DNA of 64,000 bases from Vogesella oryzae (GCF_902829295.1 NZ_CADEPL010000055.1:104395-168394), one strand, 5' to 3'; positions 39,813 to 48,993 are shown, counted from the first letter of the stretch. Notes: a model not told the origin generated them from the sequence alone. Program-made: numbers and translations.

Positions 39813-40384
39813 GTGAAGCTCGCCTCGACGACAATCAGCCGGCAGGGGGCCGTCGCCATCAACTGCAGCGTCGCCGGTGTGGGTAGCCACAGCGCATCGC
39901 GATAGCCCAGTTGCTGCGTGTCGTGACCATCGCTGGCCAGCAGGCTGCTGCCTTCTGCCAGCAGCAACAGCATCGGCCCGTTACTGTGCAGCGCGACAGG
40001 CTCTTTTACCTGCAGATAGCGGGTCTGGTGGCTGGCCCGGCCGCGGCGCGTCATCACATTGAAATCCTGCACCTTGCCATTCAACCGGGTGCTGCTGATG
40101 GCGCGACCGCCATCAAATGCCAGCAGTGGCCCGCCGGCGTGCAGGCTGGCGATTTCTTTTCCGTCTTCATGCAGGGCAAGACCATTGCCGGACAGCAGGC
40201 CCAGCGTACGATCGACGCCGCTGAAATCGGAAAACGGGCCGTCGCTGTCGACATCGGCAATGCTGATGCGCAGCGTGAAGGTGTCAAGGTTGGCCGCAGG
40301 CGGGTAAACCAGCAGCTGGCGGGTAATGCCGCCGCCGTTTTTCCACGGCGTGACTGGCAGGGAATCGAAGCGGATGAGTTGCAT
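39809..40384 (-). CDS. HutD/Ves family protein
   Basis: 191-residue double-stranded beta-helix protein of the HutD/Ves family. The N-terminus IRFDSLPVTPWKNGGGITRQL is characteristic, as is SDGPFSDFSGVDRTLGLL. HutD-type proteins are associated with histidine utilisation in other bacteria, but no hut genes are near. It forms a two-gene unit with the Cys-rich protein and diverges from an acetyltransferase gene. Confidence 0.86.
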   Translation of the reverse strand: MQLIRFDSLPVTPWKNGGGITRQLLVYPPAANLDTFTLRISIADVDSDGPFSDFSGVDRTLGLLSGNGLALHEDGKEIASLHAGGPLLAFDGGRAISSTRLNGKVQDFNVMTRRGRASHQTRYLQVKEPVALHSNGPMLLLLAEGSSLLASDGHDTQQLGYRDALWLPTPATLQLMATAPCRLIVVEASFT

Positions 40385-40448
40385 GCGTTTGTCTCGGGGG
40401 CGAAGAGGGGGATAGCATGATCCCGGAAAAATCTGCCCGGAGCCTATC

Positions 40449-40991
40449 ATGTTTGATCCCGTTTTGACTGCTGCCACGCCTGCTGACGCCGCGCTGCTGG
40501 CCGGCCTGCATTGGCGCAGCTGGCTGGTGGCATATCGCGGCCTGTTGCCGGACCGTTATCTGGACGAGCAGGCCGGTAGCGAGATGGTGGCGAAATGGCA
40601 GCAACGTATGGGGACTGACGCCACGCAGTATCGGGTGTGCATTGCCCGCGTGGCAGGTGTCGCCGCTGGCTTTGTCTGTCTGCAGCCGGGTTTTGCGCCG
40701 CAGCAGGGGGTGTACCTGGACAATCTGCATGTGTTGCCGGTGTGGCAGGGGCACGGCCTTGGCAAGAAGCTGCTGGCCTGGGCCGCAGCAGAAGTCGCCA
40801 CCCACTGGCCGGGGCAGGCGCTGCTACTGCATGTGCTGGATGGCAATCTGCCGGCGCGCGAGGTTTATCGCCGGCTGGGTGGAATTGAAACAAAGCTGCC
40901 GGATGAGACCATGGCTGGCGATGTCATCGTGCCGGTTAACCAGGTGACGTGGCAGGATGTGCCGGCATTGCTGGCTCGTCTGCAATCATAG
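40449..40991 (+). CDS. GNAT family N-acetyltransferase
   Basis: 180-residue acetyltransferase. The acetyl-CoA site is in YLDNLHVLPVWQGHGLGKKLLAWA, and ALLLHVLDGNLPAREVYRRLGG is the usual C-terminal helix-turn. Substrate unknown. It diverges from the HutD-like gene with about 65 bases between starts. Confidence 0.85.
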   Translation: MFDPVLTAATPADAALLAGLHWRSWLVAYRGLLPDRYLDEQAGSEMVAKWQQRMGTDATQYRVCIARVAGVAAGFVCLQPGFAPQQGVYLDNLHVLPVWQGHGLGKKLLAWAAAEVATHWPGQALLLHVLDGNLPAREVYRRLGGIETKLPDETMAGDVIVPVNQVTWQDVPALLARLQS

Positions 40992-41119
40992 CGCCAACGC
41001 GTCAAGACCCTTGTCGCAGCGCGGTGGCGGGCGGCGTGATAGACTTGCGCCATCCGGTTTTCATCACCTGCAGGTTGGCCGCGCGCCGCTTGCTACCCGT
41101 GCATTTAATGGAGCTCCGC

Positions 41120-42328
41120 ATGTCTTCTTCGATTTTCGCCGCCGTCGAGATGGCCCCGCGCGACCCGATCCTGGGTCTGAACGAAGCCTTCAACGCCGAT
41201 ACCCGTAGCAATAAAGTGAACCTGGGTGTTGGCGTTTATTACGATGATAACGGCAAGATCCCGCTGCTGGCCGCGGTAAAGGCCGCCGAGAAAGCCCGTC
41301 TGGAAGCCATGCCGCCGCGCGGCTACCAGCCGATCGAAGGCCCGGTTGCCTACAACCAGGCAGTGCAGAATCTGCTGCTGGGCGCTGATAGCGAGCTGAT
41401 CGCTGCTGGCCGTGTAGTCACTGCGCAGGCACTGGGTGGTACCGGTGCACTGAAAATCGGTGGCGACTTCCTCAAGCGCCTGAACCCGTCTGCCAAGGTG
41501 TACATCAGCGACCCGTCGTGGGAAAACCACCGCGCGCTGTTCGAAGCCGCCGGCTTCCAGGTAGAAAACTATCCGTACTACGATGCGGCAACCCGCGGCG
41601 TGAACTTTGCCGGCATGAAGTCCTTCCTGCTGGGCCTGGATGCCGGTTCCGTGATCATTCTGCATGCCTGCTGCCACAACCCGACCGGCGCCGATCTGTC
41701 CGACGCGCAGTGGGCCGAGGTGGTGGAAATCTGCCGCGAGCGCGGTCTGGTGCCGTTCCTCGACATGGCTTACCAGGGCTTTGCCGAAGGCATCGCGCCG
41801 GACGCGGTGGCGGTTAACCTGTTCGCCGCTTCCGGCCTGCAGTTCTTCGTGTCCAGCTCCTTCTCCAAGAGCTTCTCGCTGTACGGCGAGCGTGTTGGTG
41901 CTTTGTCCATCATCACTGCCAGCAAGGAAGAGCCCGGCCGCGTGCTGTCGCAGCTGAAGCGCGTGACCCGCCCCAACTACTCCACCCCGCCGATCCACGG
42001 TGGTGCGGTAGTGGCCGCGGTACTGGGTAGCAGCGAGCTGCGCCAGATGTGGGAAGACGAACTGGCCGGCATGCGCGACCGTATCCGCGCCATGCGCAGC
42101 GGTCTGGTCGACGCCATCAAGGCGCAGAATGTGGCACAGGACTTCAGCTTCGTGATCCAGCAGCGTGGCATGTTCTCCTACACCGGTCTGACGGCCGCCC
42201 AGGTAGAGCGCATGAAGGACGAGTTCGGCATCTACGCTGTCTCCACCGGCCGTATCTGCCTGGCCGCGTTGAACAGCAAGAACATCGGCTACGTGGCCGA
42301 AGCCATCGCCCAGGTGGTCAAGGGCTAA
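41120..42328 (+). CDS. Aromatic-amino-acid/aspartate aminotransferase
   Basis: 402-residue class I PLP-dependent transaminase, AspC/TyrB type. The Schiff-base Lys is in SSSFSKSFSLYGERVGAL, with upstream HACCHNPTGADL and DMAYQGFAEG. The C-terminal Arg for substrate carboxylate lies in STGRICLAALN. Distinguishing aspC from tyrB needs a tree. The ATG at 41120 follows GGAGCTCCGC. Confidence 0.93.
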   Translation: MSSSIFAAVEMAPRDPILGLNEAFNADTRSNKVNLGVGVYYDDNGKIPLLAAVKAAEKARLEAMPPRGYQPIEGPVAYNQAVQNLLLGADSELIAAGRVVTAQALGGTGALKIGGDFLKRLNPSAKVYISDPSWENHRALFEAAGFQVENYPYYDAATRGVNFAGMKSFLLGLDAGSVIILHACCHNPTGADLSDAQWAEVVEICRERGLVPFLDMAYQGFAEGIAPDAVAVNLFAASGLQFFVSSSFSKSFSLYGERVGALSIITASKEEPGRVLSQLKRVTRPNYSTPPIHGGAVVAAVLGSSELRQMWEDELAGMRDRIRAMRSGLVDAIKAQNVAQDFSFVIQQRGMFSYTGLTAAQVERMKDEFGIYAVSTGRICLAALNSKNIGYVAEAIAQVVKG

Positions 42329-42360
42329 GGCAATCTGCCTCATGCTAGTCGTGGGGCGCA

Positions 42361-42392
42361 AAAAAAGCCGCTGCATCTGCAGCGGCTTTTTT
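42361..42392. terminator. Terminator after the aminotransferase gene
   Basis: AAAAAA-GCCGCTGCA-TC-TGCAGCGGC-TTTTTT, bidirectional between convergent genes. Confidence 0.93.
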
Positions 42393-42416
42393 CATGGCTT
42401 GACGTGGCAAAGATGC

Positions 42417-42800
42417 TTAGTCGTCTTCGCCCCAGCGACCGCGGTCACCCCAGCCGCCTCGGTTATCCCAGTGACCGTGCTTGCGGAAGTGTTTGAAATG
42501 TCTGTCCGGTTGCACCACGTAATATACCGGCCGCGGCTGTACCGGCACCGCGTAGACCACCGGCTGCGGGCGAGGTTGACGCACGATCACGCGTTCGCGC
42601 TGTTGCGTCAGGATCACGCCGGTAGCACCGCCGATGGCGCTGCCGATTATGGCACCGTCACGGCCGCCCACGCTCTGGCCGATGGCGGCTCCGGCTGCAC
42701 CGCCGATGGCGCCACCAAGGACGCTGTCCAGATGATCGGCCATGGCATAAGAGGCCGACAGGGAAAGAAGGGCGGCAGTAACTAGGGTAGAGATTCGCAT
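42417..42800 (-). CDS. Glycine-zipper envelope protein
   Basis: 127-residue exported protein. The signal MRISTLVTAALLSLSASYAMA is cleaved before DHLDS. A glycine-zipper stretch (LGGAIGGAAGAAIGQSVGG, then GAIIGSAIGG) forms a membrane-active hairpin, and the C-terminus is rich in Arg, Tyr, His and Trp. Similar small proteins are associated with the envelope stress layer, but no precise role is known. The start at 42800 follows AGGAGAAACACC. Confidence 0.82.
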   Translation of the reverse strand: MRISTLVTAALLSLSASYAMADHLDSVLGGAIGGAAGAAIGQSVGGRDGAIIGSAIGGATGVILTQQRERVIVRQPRPQPVVYAVPVQPRPVYYVVQPDRHFKHFRKHGHWDNRGGWGDRGRWGEDD

Positions 42801-42975
42801 GGTGTTTCTCCTGTGCGCTAAGTTCATGACCCTAGTCTAGCCATGGCAGCAGCCTGCTCTGCAGCAGTCTTGTGGCGTGTTTTTGACAGTTTGTGACAGT
42901 TGCTTGACGCTGCTGTGGACTCTGTCAAAAAATTAACGAGTGTTCATAGGCTAGCCCGCTTGCCGCATTACCGGT

Positions 42976-43314
42976 ATGTCGCACTCTTCTTCCATTTGCC
43001 AGACTTGTGGCGCCTGCTGCGCCAGTTTTCGCGTTTCTTTCTACTGGGCCGAAGCCGATGATGGCGGTGGCACCGTGCCGGTCTCGATTACCGAGCAGGT
43101 AAACAGTTTCCAGCGTTGCATGCGCGGCACCTGGGCTGCGCAGCCGCACTGTGTGGCGCTGGTCGGGGAGGTTGGCCGCAACGTCGGTTGCGCTATTTAC
43201 CCGCTGCGCTCGTCAACCTGTCGCGCAGTAGCGGTGGGTTCTGCCCAGTGTTTGCGTGCCAGGGAGCGCTGGCGTTTGCCGGCCTTGCCGGCTTGCGCCC
43301 CCATTACCGGTTGA
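42976..43314 (+). CDS. YkgJ family cysteine cluster protein
   Basis: 112-residue protein with CQTCGACC near the N-terminus and a later YPLRSSTCRAV segment, matching the YkgJ zinc- or iron-chelating cluster family. No ribosome-binding site is obvious before the ATG. A GGTTGGCCGCA word lies inside the gene at 43170-43180. Function unknown. Confidence 0.82.
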   Translation: MSHSSSICQTCGACCASFRVSFYWAEADDGGGTVPVSITEQVNSFQRCMRGTWAAQPHCVALVGEVGRNVGCAIYPLRSSTCRAVAVGSAQCLRARERWRLPALPACAPITG

Positions 43315-43316
43315 CC

Positions 43317-43346
43317 AAAAAAATCGCCCCGCAGTAGCGGGGCGAT
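43317..43346 (-). terminator. Terminator of the chemoreceptor gene
   Basis: ATCGCCCCGC-AGTA-GCGGGGCGAT preceded on the plus strand by an A-run (T-run on the minus strand). It also closes the convergent YkgJ-type gene. Confidence 0.88.
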
Positions 43347-43365
43347 GTTCGTGACGAAGTGTCTG

Positions 43366-44469
43366 TCAGCCGATCTTGTGCTGACAGGGATTCTGTTCCA
43401 GCTGGGTCAGCACATCGATGACGTCAGCCGAGGCGCGCTCCATATCCTGCAGCGCGCGGGTGGCGCGGCTGTAATCGGCATCGTGGAACGCCTGCAGAGC
43501 CACGCGGCCAAATTCATGCACTTTTTCGTGCGGTGCTTCCAGCTGGTTATACAGTGCGTTGCCGCGGCACTCGTTGTAGCCACGGCCTTCGTAGTACCAC
43601 TTGCCCAGACGGCAATGGCGATGGTCGGATAGCTGCCCGGCTTGCAGGTCGTGGTAGCCAATAAAGGCTTTGTAGATGTCCAGCTTGAACACGATGTGAT
43701 CCAGTTTCACCACTTCCATGAAGCTGGTGTTGGAGCCATTGGCAATCACATTGGCCATTGCCTCGCTGTCATCGACCAGTTTGCGGATGGCTTCGGCCAC
43801 GGCCTGGCCGGTATGGCGATAACCCTCGGCTTGGGCGGCGGCTTCATCCACTTGCTGTTTGGTGGCGCTGGAAGCAGAGTCCACTTCGCTGACCAGCGTG
43901 GAAATTTCGCTGGTAGCCTGCGCGGTACGCTCGGCCAGTTTGCGCACTTCGTCGGCCACCACGGCAAAGCCGCGGCCCTGTTCGCCGGCGCGTGCGGCTT
44001 CGATAGCGGCATTCAGTGCCAGCAGGTTGGTCTGGTCGGCAACGTCCTTGATCAGCTGCACAAACTGCTGGATGCGGCCGGTCTTGTCGCTGAGGGCGGC
44101 AATCTGTTCGGCAGTCTGGGACTGGGCATCGGCAATGTGCTGGAAGCTGTTGGTCAGGGTATCAACTGCCTGGCGGGTCTGGTGCAGGCTGGTGACGGCT
44201 TCGCTGGCCAGCAGGAATTTGTCTTCCAGCATGGATGCCAATTCGGAGAACGAACCGCGCAGCTGGGCGGTACTGTCACAGAACTGGCCAAACGGCTCGC
44301 GGTAAACCTCGCGCTTGGTGTGTTGACGGTTTTCTTCTTCGCGGGCGCTGAGGCTGTCCTGCAGCTGGCGGCGAGTAGTGTCCAGTTCCTGCTGTACTTG
44401 CTGGCGTTCGCGTTCCAGTTCGTTCAGGCGGGCTTCCAGTGCGTCGATCTTTTTACGATTACCAAACAT
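43366..44469 (-). CDS. Cytoplasmic methyl-accepting chemotaxis protein with CZB domain
   Basis: 367-residue soluble receptor without membrane helices. An N-terminal coiled coil (about residues 7-50) leads to the signalling domain with the conserved tip [20 protein letters not shown]. The C-terminus is a CZB (chemoreceptor zinc-binding) domain with [24 protein letters not shown] and HEKVHEFG carrying the His/Cys ligands. Known CZB receptors sense zinc or oxidants such as hypochlorite. The ATG at 44469 follows GGAGCAATTC. Confidence 0.9.
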   Translation of the reverse strand: MFGNRKKIDALEARLNELERERQQVQQELDTTRRQLQDSLSAREEENRQHTKREVYREPFGQFCDSTAQLRGSFSELASMLEDKFLLASEAVTSLHQTRQAVDTLTNSFQHIADAQSQTAEQIAALSDKTGRIQQFVQLIKDVADQTNLLALNAAIEAARAGEQGRGFAVVADEVRKLAERTAQATSEISTLVSEVDSASSATKQQVDEAAAQAEGYRHTGQAVAEAIRKLVDDSEAMANVIANGSNTSFMEVVKLDHIVFKLDIYKAFIGYHDLQAGQLSDHRHCRLGKWYYEGRGYNECRGNALYNQLEAPHEKVHEFGRVALQAFHDADYSRATRALQDMERASADVIDVLTQLEQNPCQHKIG

Positions 44470-44938
44470 GAATTGCTCCAGGCTGTTGCCGCAGGCATTG
44501 AGAGAGGCTGTTCTTGTCCGCCCATGATACTTATTTGTCAGCACTGGCAATTTGCTTTTATGCATGTTTTTTGCAATTTTTTCTTGAGGCATGCGTGCCG
44601 GACGTAAAACGGCGTACGGATTTCCGAACGCGACCCGGGTGGCGATCCGGTAATCCGGCTGCTACAGCGCTGGAATTCTCGCTAAGTAATTGATTTTTAT
44701 AGATTGCTCCGGGCGGGCAAAGCTGGCCCGCAAAATGCTATTAACAGTGGGAGTCGATACCCGTTCGACCAGTAGACAAAAAAACACCACGGGCAAGAGC
44801 AAACCCTTTCCGGCGCAGACCGGACGGCGCAGGCCGCCTCGCAATGCGGGGCGGCCTTCCCGCCTGACCTCCCGAATTCCCCCGACAATCTGGCCGCAGC
44901 CGGTAGGCTGTGATAGAACGCTCCATTCCTTATCGAAC
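44470..44938. other. Intergenic region between chemoreceptor and dctB
   Basis: 469 bases between divergent genes. The only clear structure is a 12-bp hairpin with an AAT loop, AGGCCGCCTCGC/GCGGGGCGGCCT (44831-44857), without a T-run. Frames through it lack coding character. Promoters for both genes must lie here, but I could not assign them. Confidence 0.55.
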
Positions 44939-46840
44939 ATGCTGCGCCTGCTTGTTGACATGATTACCTCCCGCATACGCAAGCCGCTGGTCTGGGGCGG
45001 CATTCTGGTATTGCTGGTGCTGTTGTGCAGCCTGGTGACCTACCGGGTGTCCTACCGTACCGGCGTCGAATCCCTGCGCGAGAACGGCAACCGCCAGCTG
45101 GAGCTGCACGCTCGCGGCGTGGAAAGCGAGATCGAGCGCTATATCTGGCTGCCGCGCGTGCTGGGACTACACGTGCCGACCCGTTCACTGCTGGAAGCGG
45201 AGAACCCCGCATTGCGGGGCAGCAGCGACCACCTTGCCCCGCTGCGGCGCGAGGTCAACGAATACCTGGAAGGCATGAATGCCCGCAGCGGCACGCTGGC
45301 GCTGTATGTGCTGGATATCAGCGGCCGCGTGCTGGCGGCCAGTAATTGGCGCCGCATGGACAGCTATGTCGGCGAGGACCTGTCCACCCGCCCGTATTTT
45401 GTCGAGGCGATGAACGGCGGTCAGGGCCAGTTTTACGGCCTGGACAGCCTGTCCGGCGAACCTGGCTACTATCTTTCCAGCCCGCTGCGGATCGGCGACC
45501 GCATCATCGGCGTGGCGGTGGTGAAGGTGAAGCTGTCGCAACTGGAGCATGGCTGGCGCAAGGCCAACTCCAACGCGCTGGTGACCGACGAGAACGGCGT
45601 CATCATCCTGGCGGCCAACCCGGCTTGGTATCTGCGTGCCATGCAGCCGATCAGTGCCGAGCGCCGCCAGCAGCTGGCGCTAAGCCTGCAATATCACTGG
45701 GCGTTGCTGCCGGAATTAAGCCTGGCCGAACGCATCGTGCTGTCGCCGGGACTGGAGCAGTGGGGGGTGGCCGACGACAAGAACCGGCTGCGCGTCTATC
45801 GCTACCTGGTGCAGTCGCGCACCCTCAACGACACCCGCTGGAAGCTCACCCTGCTCAGTCCGCTGGGCGAGGTGCGCGCTGCCGCGCTGACGCATGCCAT
45901 GCTGGCCGCGGCGATCGCGGCGTTCGTCACCCTGCTGATCATCGCCATGAACGAGCGGCGCAAGGCGCTGGCCACCAAGTTGGCCGCACGCGAAGCGCTG
46001 GAAGCGGCCAACAGCGAGCTGGAACGTCGGATTACCGAACGCACTGCCGACCTCAAGGCCAGTAACGACCGGCTGCGGGCGGAAATCCGCGAACGCGAGC
46101 AGGCCGAGCAGAACCTGCGCCAGACCCAGAGCGAGCTGATCCAGGCCGGCAAGCTGGCGGTCATCGGCCAGATGTCCACCAGCATCGCCCACGAGCTGAA
46201 CCAGCCGCTGGCCGCGCTGCGCACCCTGTCCGGCAACACGGTGAAGTTCCTGCAACGCGGCAAGCTGGATATCGCCAGCACCAATCTCAACACCATTGCC
46301 GAGCTGGTGGAACGCATGGGCAAGATTACCGCCTCGCTGCGTTCCTTCGCCCGCCGCTCCGAACATGCCGGTGGCCGCGCCAGGTTGGCCGCCGCGGTGG
46401 ATGCCGCGCTGTTCCTGCTGCATTCGCGGCTGAGCCAGGAGCCGGTGCTGGTGGAGCGGCATTTTGCCGACGCCGAGCTGGCCATCGACCAGACCCGGCT
46501 GGAGCAGATTCTGGTCAACCTGCTGGCCAATGCCATGGATGCGCTGCAAGGCCGTGCCAATGCCCGCATCGTGCTGTCCGGCCAGCGGCTGGAAGACAGC
46601 TACCGGCTGGCGGTCAGCGATAACGGCTGCGGCCTGCCGGAGCATGTGATGAAGCATCTGTTCGAACCGTTTTTCACCACCAAGCCAGCCGAGCGCGGCC
46701 TGGGGCTGGGGCTGACGCTGTCCGCCAGCCTGGCCGCCGCCGCCGGTGGCGCGCTTACCGCCGGCCAGTCGGCGCTGGGCGGCGCCGAATTTGTCCTGAT
46801 CCTGCCCCTGTGTCCCGAGGAGGACGCTGCCCATGTCTGA
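44939..46840 (+). CDS. C4-dicarboxylate sensor histidine kinase DctB-like
   Basis: 633-residue membrane sensor kinase. The first membrane helix is at about residues 18-36. A periplasmic PAS-like (PDC) sensor domain runs to about 315, and the second helix (ALTHAMLAAAIAAFVTLLIIAM) is followed by a coiled coil, then HisKA with His418 in STSIAHELNQPLAALR. The ATPase domain has DNGCGLPEHVMKHLFEPFFTTKP and GLGLGLTLS. This matches DctB. It overlaps the regulator gene by 8 bases. No dicarboxylate transporter genes are in the window, so the ligand is inferred from family only. Confidence 0.88.
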   Translation: MLRLLVDMITSRIRKPLVWGGILVLLVLLCSLVTYRVSYRTGVESLRENGNRQLELHARGVESEIERYIWLPRVLGLHVPTRSLLEAENPALRGSSDHLAPLRREVNEYLEGMNARSGTLALYVLDISGRVLAASNWRRMDSYVGEDLSTRPYFVEAMNGGQGQFYGLDSLSGEPGYYLSSPLRIGDRIIGVAVVKVKLSQLEHGWRKANSNALVTDENGVIILAANPAWYLRAMQPISAERRQQLALSLQYHWALLPELSLAERIVLSPGLEQWGVADDKNRLRVYRYLVQSRTLNDTRWKLTLLSPLGEVRAAALTHAMLAAAIAAFVTLLIIAMNERRKALATKLAAREALEAANSELERRITERTADLKASNDRLRAEIREREQAEQNLRQTQSELIQAGKLAVIGQMSTSIAHELNQPLAALRTLSGNTVKFLQRGKLDIASTNLNTIAELVERMGKITASLRSFARRSEHAGGRARLAAAVDAALFLLHSRLSQEPVLVERHFADAELAIDQTRLEQILVNLLANAMDALQGRANARIVLSGQRLEDSYRLAVSDNGCGLPEHVMKHLFEPFFTTKPAERGLGLGLTLSASLAAAAGGALTAGQSALGGAEFVLILPLCPEEDAAHV

Positions 46841-48161
46841 ACAAGCCTTGCCGATCCTGTTTGTCGAAGATGACCCGCATGTGTTGCTGGGTTGCCAGCA
46901 GGCGCTGCTACTGGAAGACCTGCCGGTGATCGGCTGTGCCAGCGCCGAAGAAGCGCTGCAGAAAATCGCCCAGGGACTGCAGCCGGGCATCGTGATCACC
47001 GATGTCCGCCTGCCCGGCATGGATGGCCTGACCCTGCAGCAACAACTGCGCGAGCAGGACCGGCAGCTGCCGGTGGTGGTGGTCACCGGCCACGGCGACG
47101 TGGCGATGGCGGTGCAGGCAATGCGCGATGGTGCCTACGATTTCGTGGAAAAACCGTTCTCGCCGGAGCGGCTGGTGGACGTGGCGCGGCGTGCGCTGCA
47201 GCAGCGGCTGCTGACGCTGGAAGTCGACAGCCTGCGCCGGCAGCTGGATGGTCGCCAGACGCTGGAGCAGCGCATCATCGGCCGCTCCAGCCGCATGCGC
47301 GAACTGCGCGAACTGATCATGAACGTGGCCGATACCGGCGCCAACGTGCTGATTCACGGCGAAACCGGTACCGGCAAGGAGCTGGTGGCCAGCTGCCTGC
47401 ACGACTACAGCCGCCGCCACCAGCACCATTACGTCGCCATCAACTGCGGCGGGTTGCCGGAAAACCTGTTCGAGAGCGAAATCTTCGGTCACGAGGCCAA
47501 TGCCTTTACTGGCGCCGGCAAGCGCCGCATCGGCAAGATCGAGCATGCGCACAAGGGCACGCTGTTCCTCGACGAAGTGGAAACCATGCCGATCAACCTG
47601 CAGATCAAGCTGCTGCGCGTGTTGCAGGAACACAAGCTGGAGCGGCTGGGGTCCAACCAGGCGGTGGACGTGGATTGCCGGCTGATTGCCGCCACCAAGG
47701 AAGACCTGGATCAGCTGTCGCAACAGGGCAAGTTCCGCGCCGACTTCTACTACCGCCTCAACGTGGTCTCGCTGGAAATCCCGGCGCTGCGCGAACGACG
47801 CGAGGATATCCCGCTGCTGTTCGAATGCTTCCTGCAGCAGGCGGCGCTGCGCTTCGATCGCGAGCCGATCGAGATCGATCGCAAGACCCTCAGCCAGCTG
47901 ATGGCGCACGACTGGCCGGGTAATGTGCGCGAACTGCGCAATGTGGCGGAGCGCTACGCGCTGGGCCTGCCGGTGTTCAAGGGCAGCGGCGGCGAGAGCC
48001 TGTCGCCGAGTCTGGCCGAAAGCGTCGAGGCATACGAGAAGAGCCTGATCGTGGAAGCCTTACGCCGCCACGGCGGCAATATGACCCAGGCCAGCCAGGC
48101 GCTGGGCACCCCGAAAACCACGCTGTTCGACAAGGTAAAGAAATACGGCCTGCAAAGCTGA
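46833..48161 (+). CDS. Sigma-54-dependent response regulator DctD-like
   Basis: 442-residue NtrC-family activator. The receiver domain has phospho-acceptor Asp57 (ITDVRLPGMDG). The AAA+ domain has Walker A GETGTGKE, Walker B GTLFLDEVE and Arg fingers in FRADFYYRLN. The C-terminal Fis-type helix-turn-helix is NMTQASQALGTPKTTLFDKVKKYG. The sigma-54 contact loop reads NAFTGA (223-228) instead of the usual GAFTGA. It is paired with the DctB-like kinase; target promoters are not in view. Confidence 0.9.
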   Translation: MSEQALPILFVEDDPHVLLGCQQALLLEDLPVIGCASAEEALQKIAQGLQPGIVITDVRLPGMDGLTLQQQLREQDRQLPVVVVTGHGDVAMAVQAMRDGAYDFVEKPFSPERLVDVARRALQQRLLTLEVDSLRRQLDGRQTLEQRIIGRSSRMRELRELIMNVADTGANVLIHGETGTGKELVASCLHDYSRRHQHHYVAINCGGLPENLFESEIFGHEANAFTGAGKRRIGKIEHAHKGTLFLDEVETMPINLQIKLLRVLQEHKLERLGSNQAVDVDCRLIAATKEDLDQLSQQGKFRADFYYRLNVVSLEIPALRERREDIPLLFECFLQQAALRFDREPIEIDRKTLSQLMAHDWPGNVRELRNVAERYALGLPVFKGSGGESLSPSLAESVEAYEKSLIVEALRRHGGNMTQASQALGTPKTTLFDKVKKYGLQS

Positions 48162-48188
48162 GGCTGGCGCGCCATGCGCCACGCTGAC

Positions 48189-48224
48189 AACCCGCAGACA
48201 GCCCGGCGCTGCTGCGGGTTTTTC
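48189..48224 (+). terminator. Terminator of the dctBD-like operon
   Basis: AACCCGCAG with CTGCGGGTT around a 14-base GC-rich loop, then TTTCATT. Confidence 0.78.
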
Positions 48225-48350
48225 ATTGCCATCGCCGCGGTATTAGCGCATCAAAAATAACAATAAGAAATAACAAAACAAATTTTAAGTATTTTTGAGA
48301 ATATGAAACACGGGGTACAGTGCCGGCAGAAGATTGCACTGGAGCAGGTT

Positions 48351-48926
48351 ATGGATACCGATTTCGCCGCCTTTGACTTCATCATCCAGCCGGGCTGGCA
48401 GAACTCGCCGCCGGAGCACTGGCAAAGCCACTGGCAGCAGCTGCTGGGGGCGCAGCGGGTAGGCAACCGGGAATGGTTTGCCCCGCAATTGCACGACTGG
48501 CTGCAAGGGCTGGAGGCGGCGGTCGCGGCTGCCGGCAAGCCGGTGGTCGTGATTGCCCACAGCCTGGGCTGCGCCACGGTGGCGCACTATGCCGCCCGCC
48601 ACGGCAAGCGTCTCGCCGGCGCGCTGCTGGTGGCGCCGGCCGATGTCGAGCGCGGCAATGCGCCGGCGCAACTGCAACCGTTTGCGCCGCTGCCGGAAAG
48701 CGCGCTGCCGTTTCCGTCGCTGGTGGTGGCCAGCGATAGCGACCCATTCAGCCTGCCGCTGCGCAGCGTACGCATGGCAACGCGCTGGCAAAGCCGGCTA
48801 CGCTGGCTGCCGCAGGCCGGTCACATCAATGTGGCATCCGGCCACCGGCAGTGGGAGGAGGGGCTGGTTTACCTGCGCGAACTGATTGCCGATATCCGCA
48901 GCGGTAGCGTGCAGTCCGCGGCGTGA
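48351..48926 (+). CDS. RBBP9/YdeN family serine hydrolase
   Basis: 191-residue alpha/beta hydrolase of the RBBP9-like family. The nucleophile is Ser71 in IAHSLGCATVAHYA, the acid Asp131 in ASDSDPFS and the His158 in GHINVASGHRQWEEG. The substrate is unknown. The ATG at 48351 has GGAGCAGG upstream. The preceding 60 bases are strikingly AT-rich. It is convergent with ogt, with an inverted word pair in between. Confidence 0.87.
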   Translation: MDTDFAAFDFIIQPGWQNSPPEHWQSHWQQLLGAQRVGNREWFAPQLHDWLQGLEAAVAAAGKPVVVIAHSLGCATVAHYAARHGKRLAGALLVAPADVERGNAPAQLQPFAPLPESALPFPSLVVASDSDPFSLPLRSVRMATRWQSRLRWLPQAGHINVASGHRQWEEGLVYLRELIADIRSGSVQSAA

Positions 48927-48967
48927 GCGCTGGCGCGCAGGCTGGTGGCGTTGTTGGCAAGGTGGCT

Positions 48968-48993
48968 GGTTGGCCGCAAGGCTTGCGGCCGAC
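48968..48993. repeat. Inverted pair of the recurrent word between convergent genes
   Basis: GTTGGCCGCAAG-G-CTTGCGGCCGAC, a 12-bp arm with one mismatch, between the ends of the RBBP9-like gene and ogt. No other terminator lies in this gap, so it may serve that purpose. Confidence 0.75.

Noticed and set aside
44831..44857. Rho-independent terminator in the dctB upstream region
   Set aside because: Good stem, but no T-run and no gene ending just before it on either strand.
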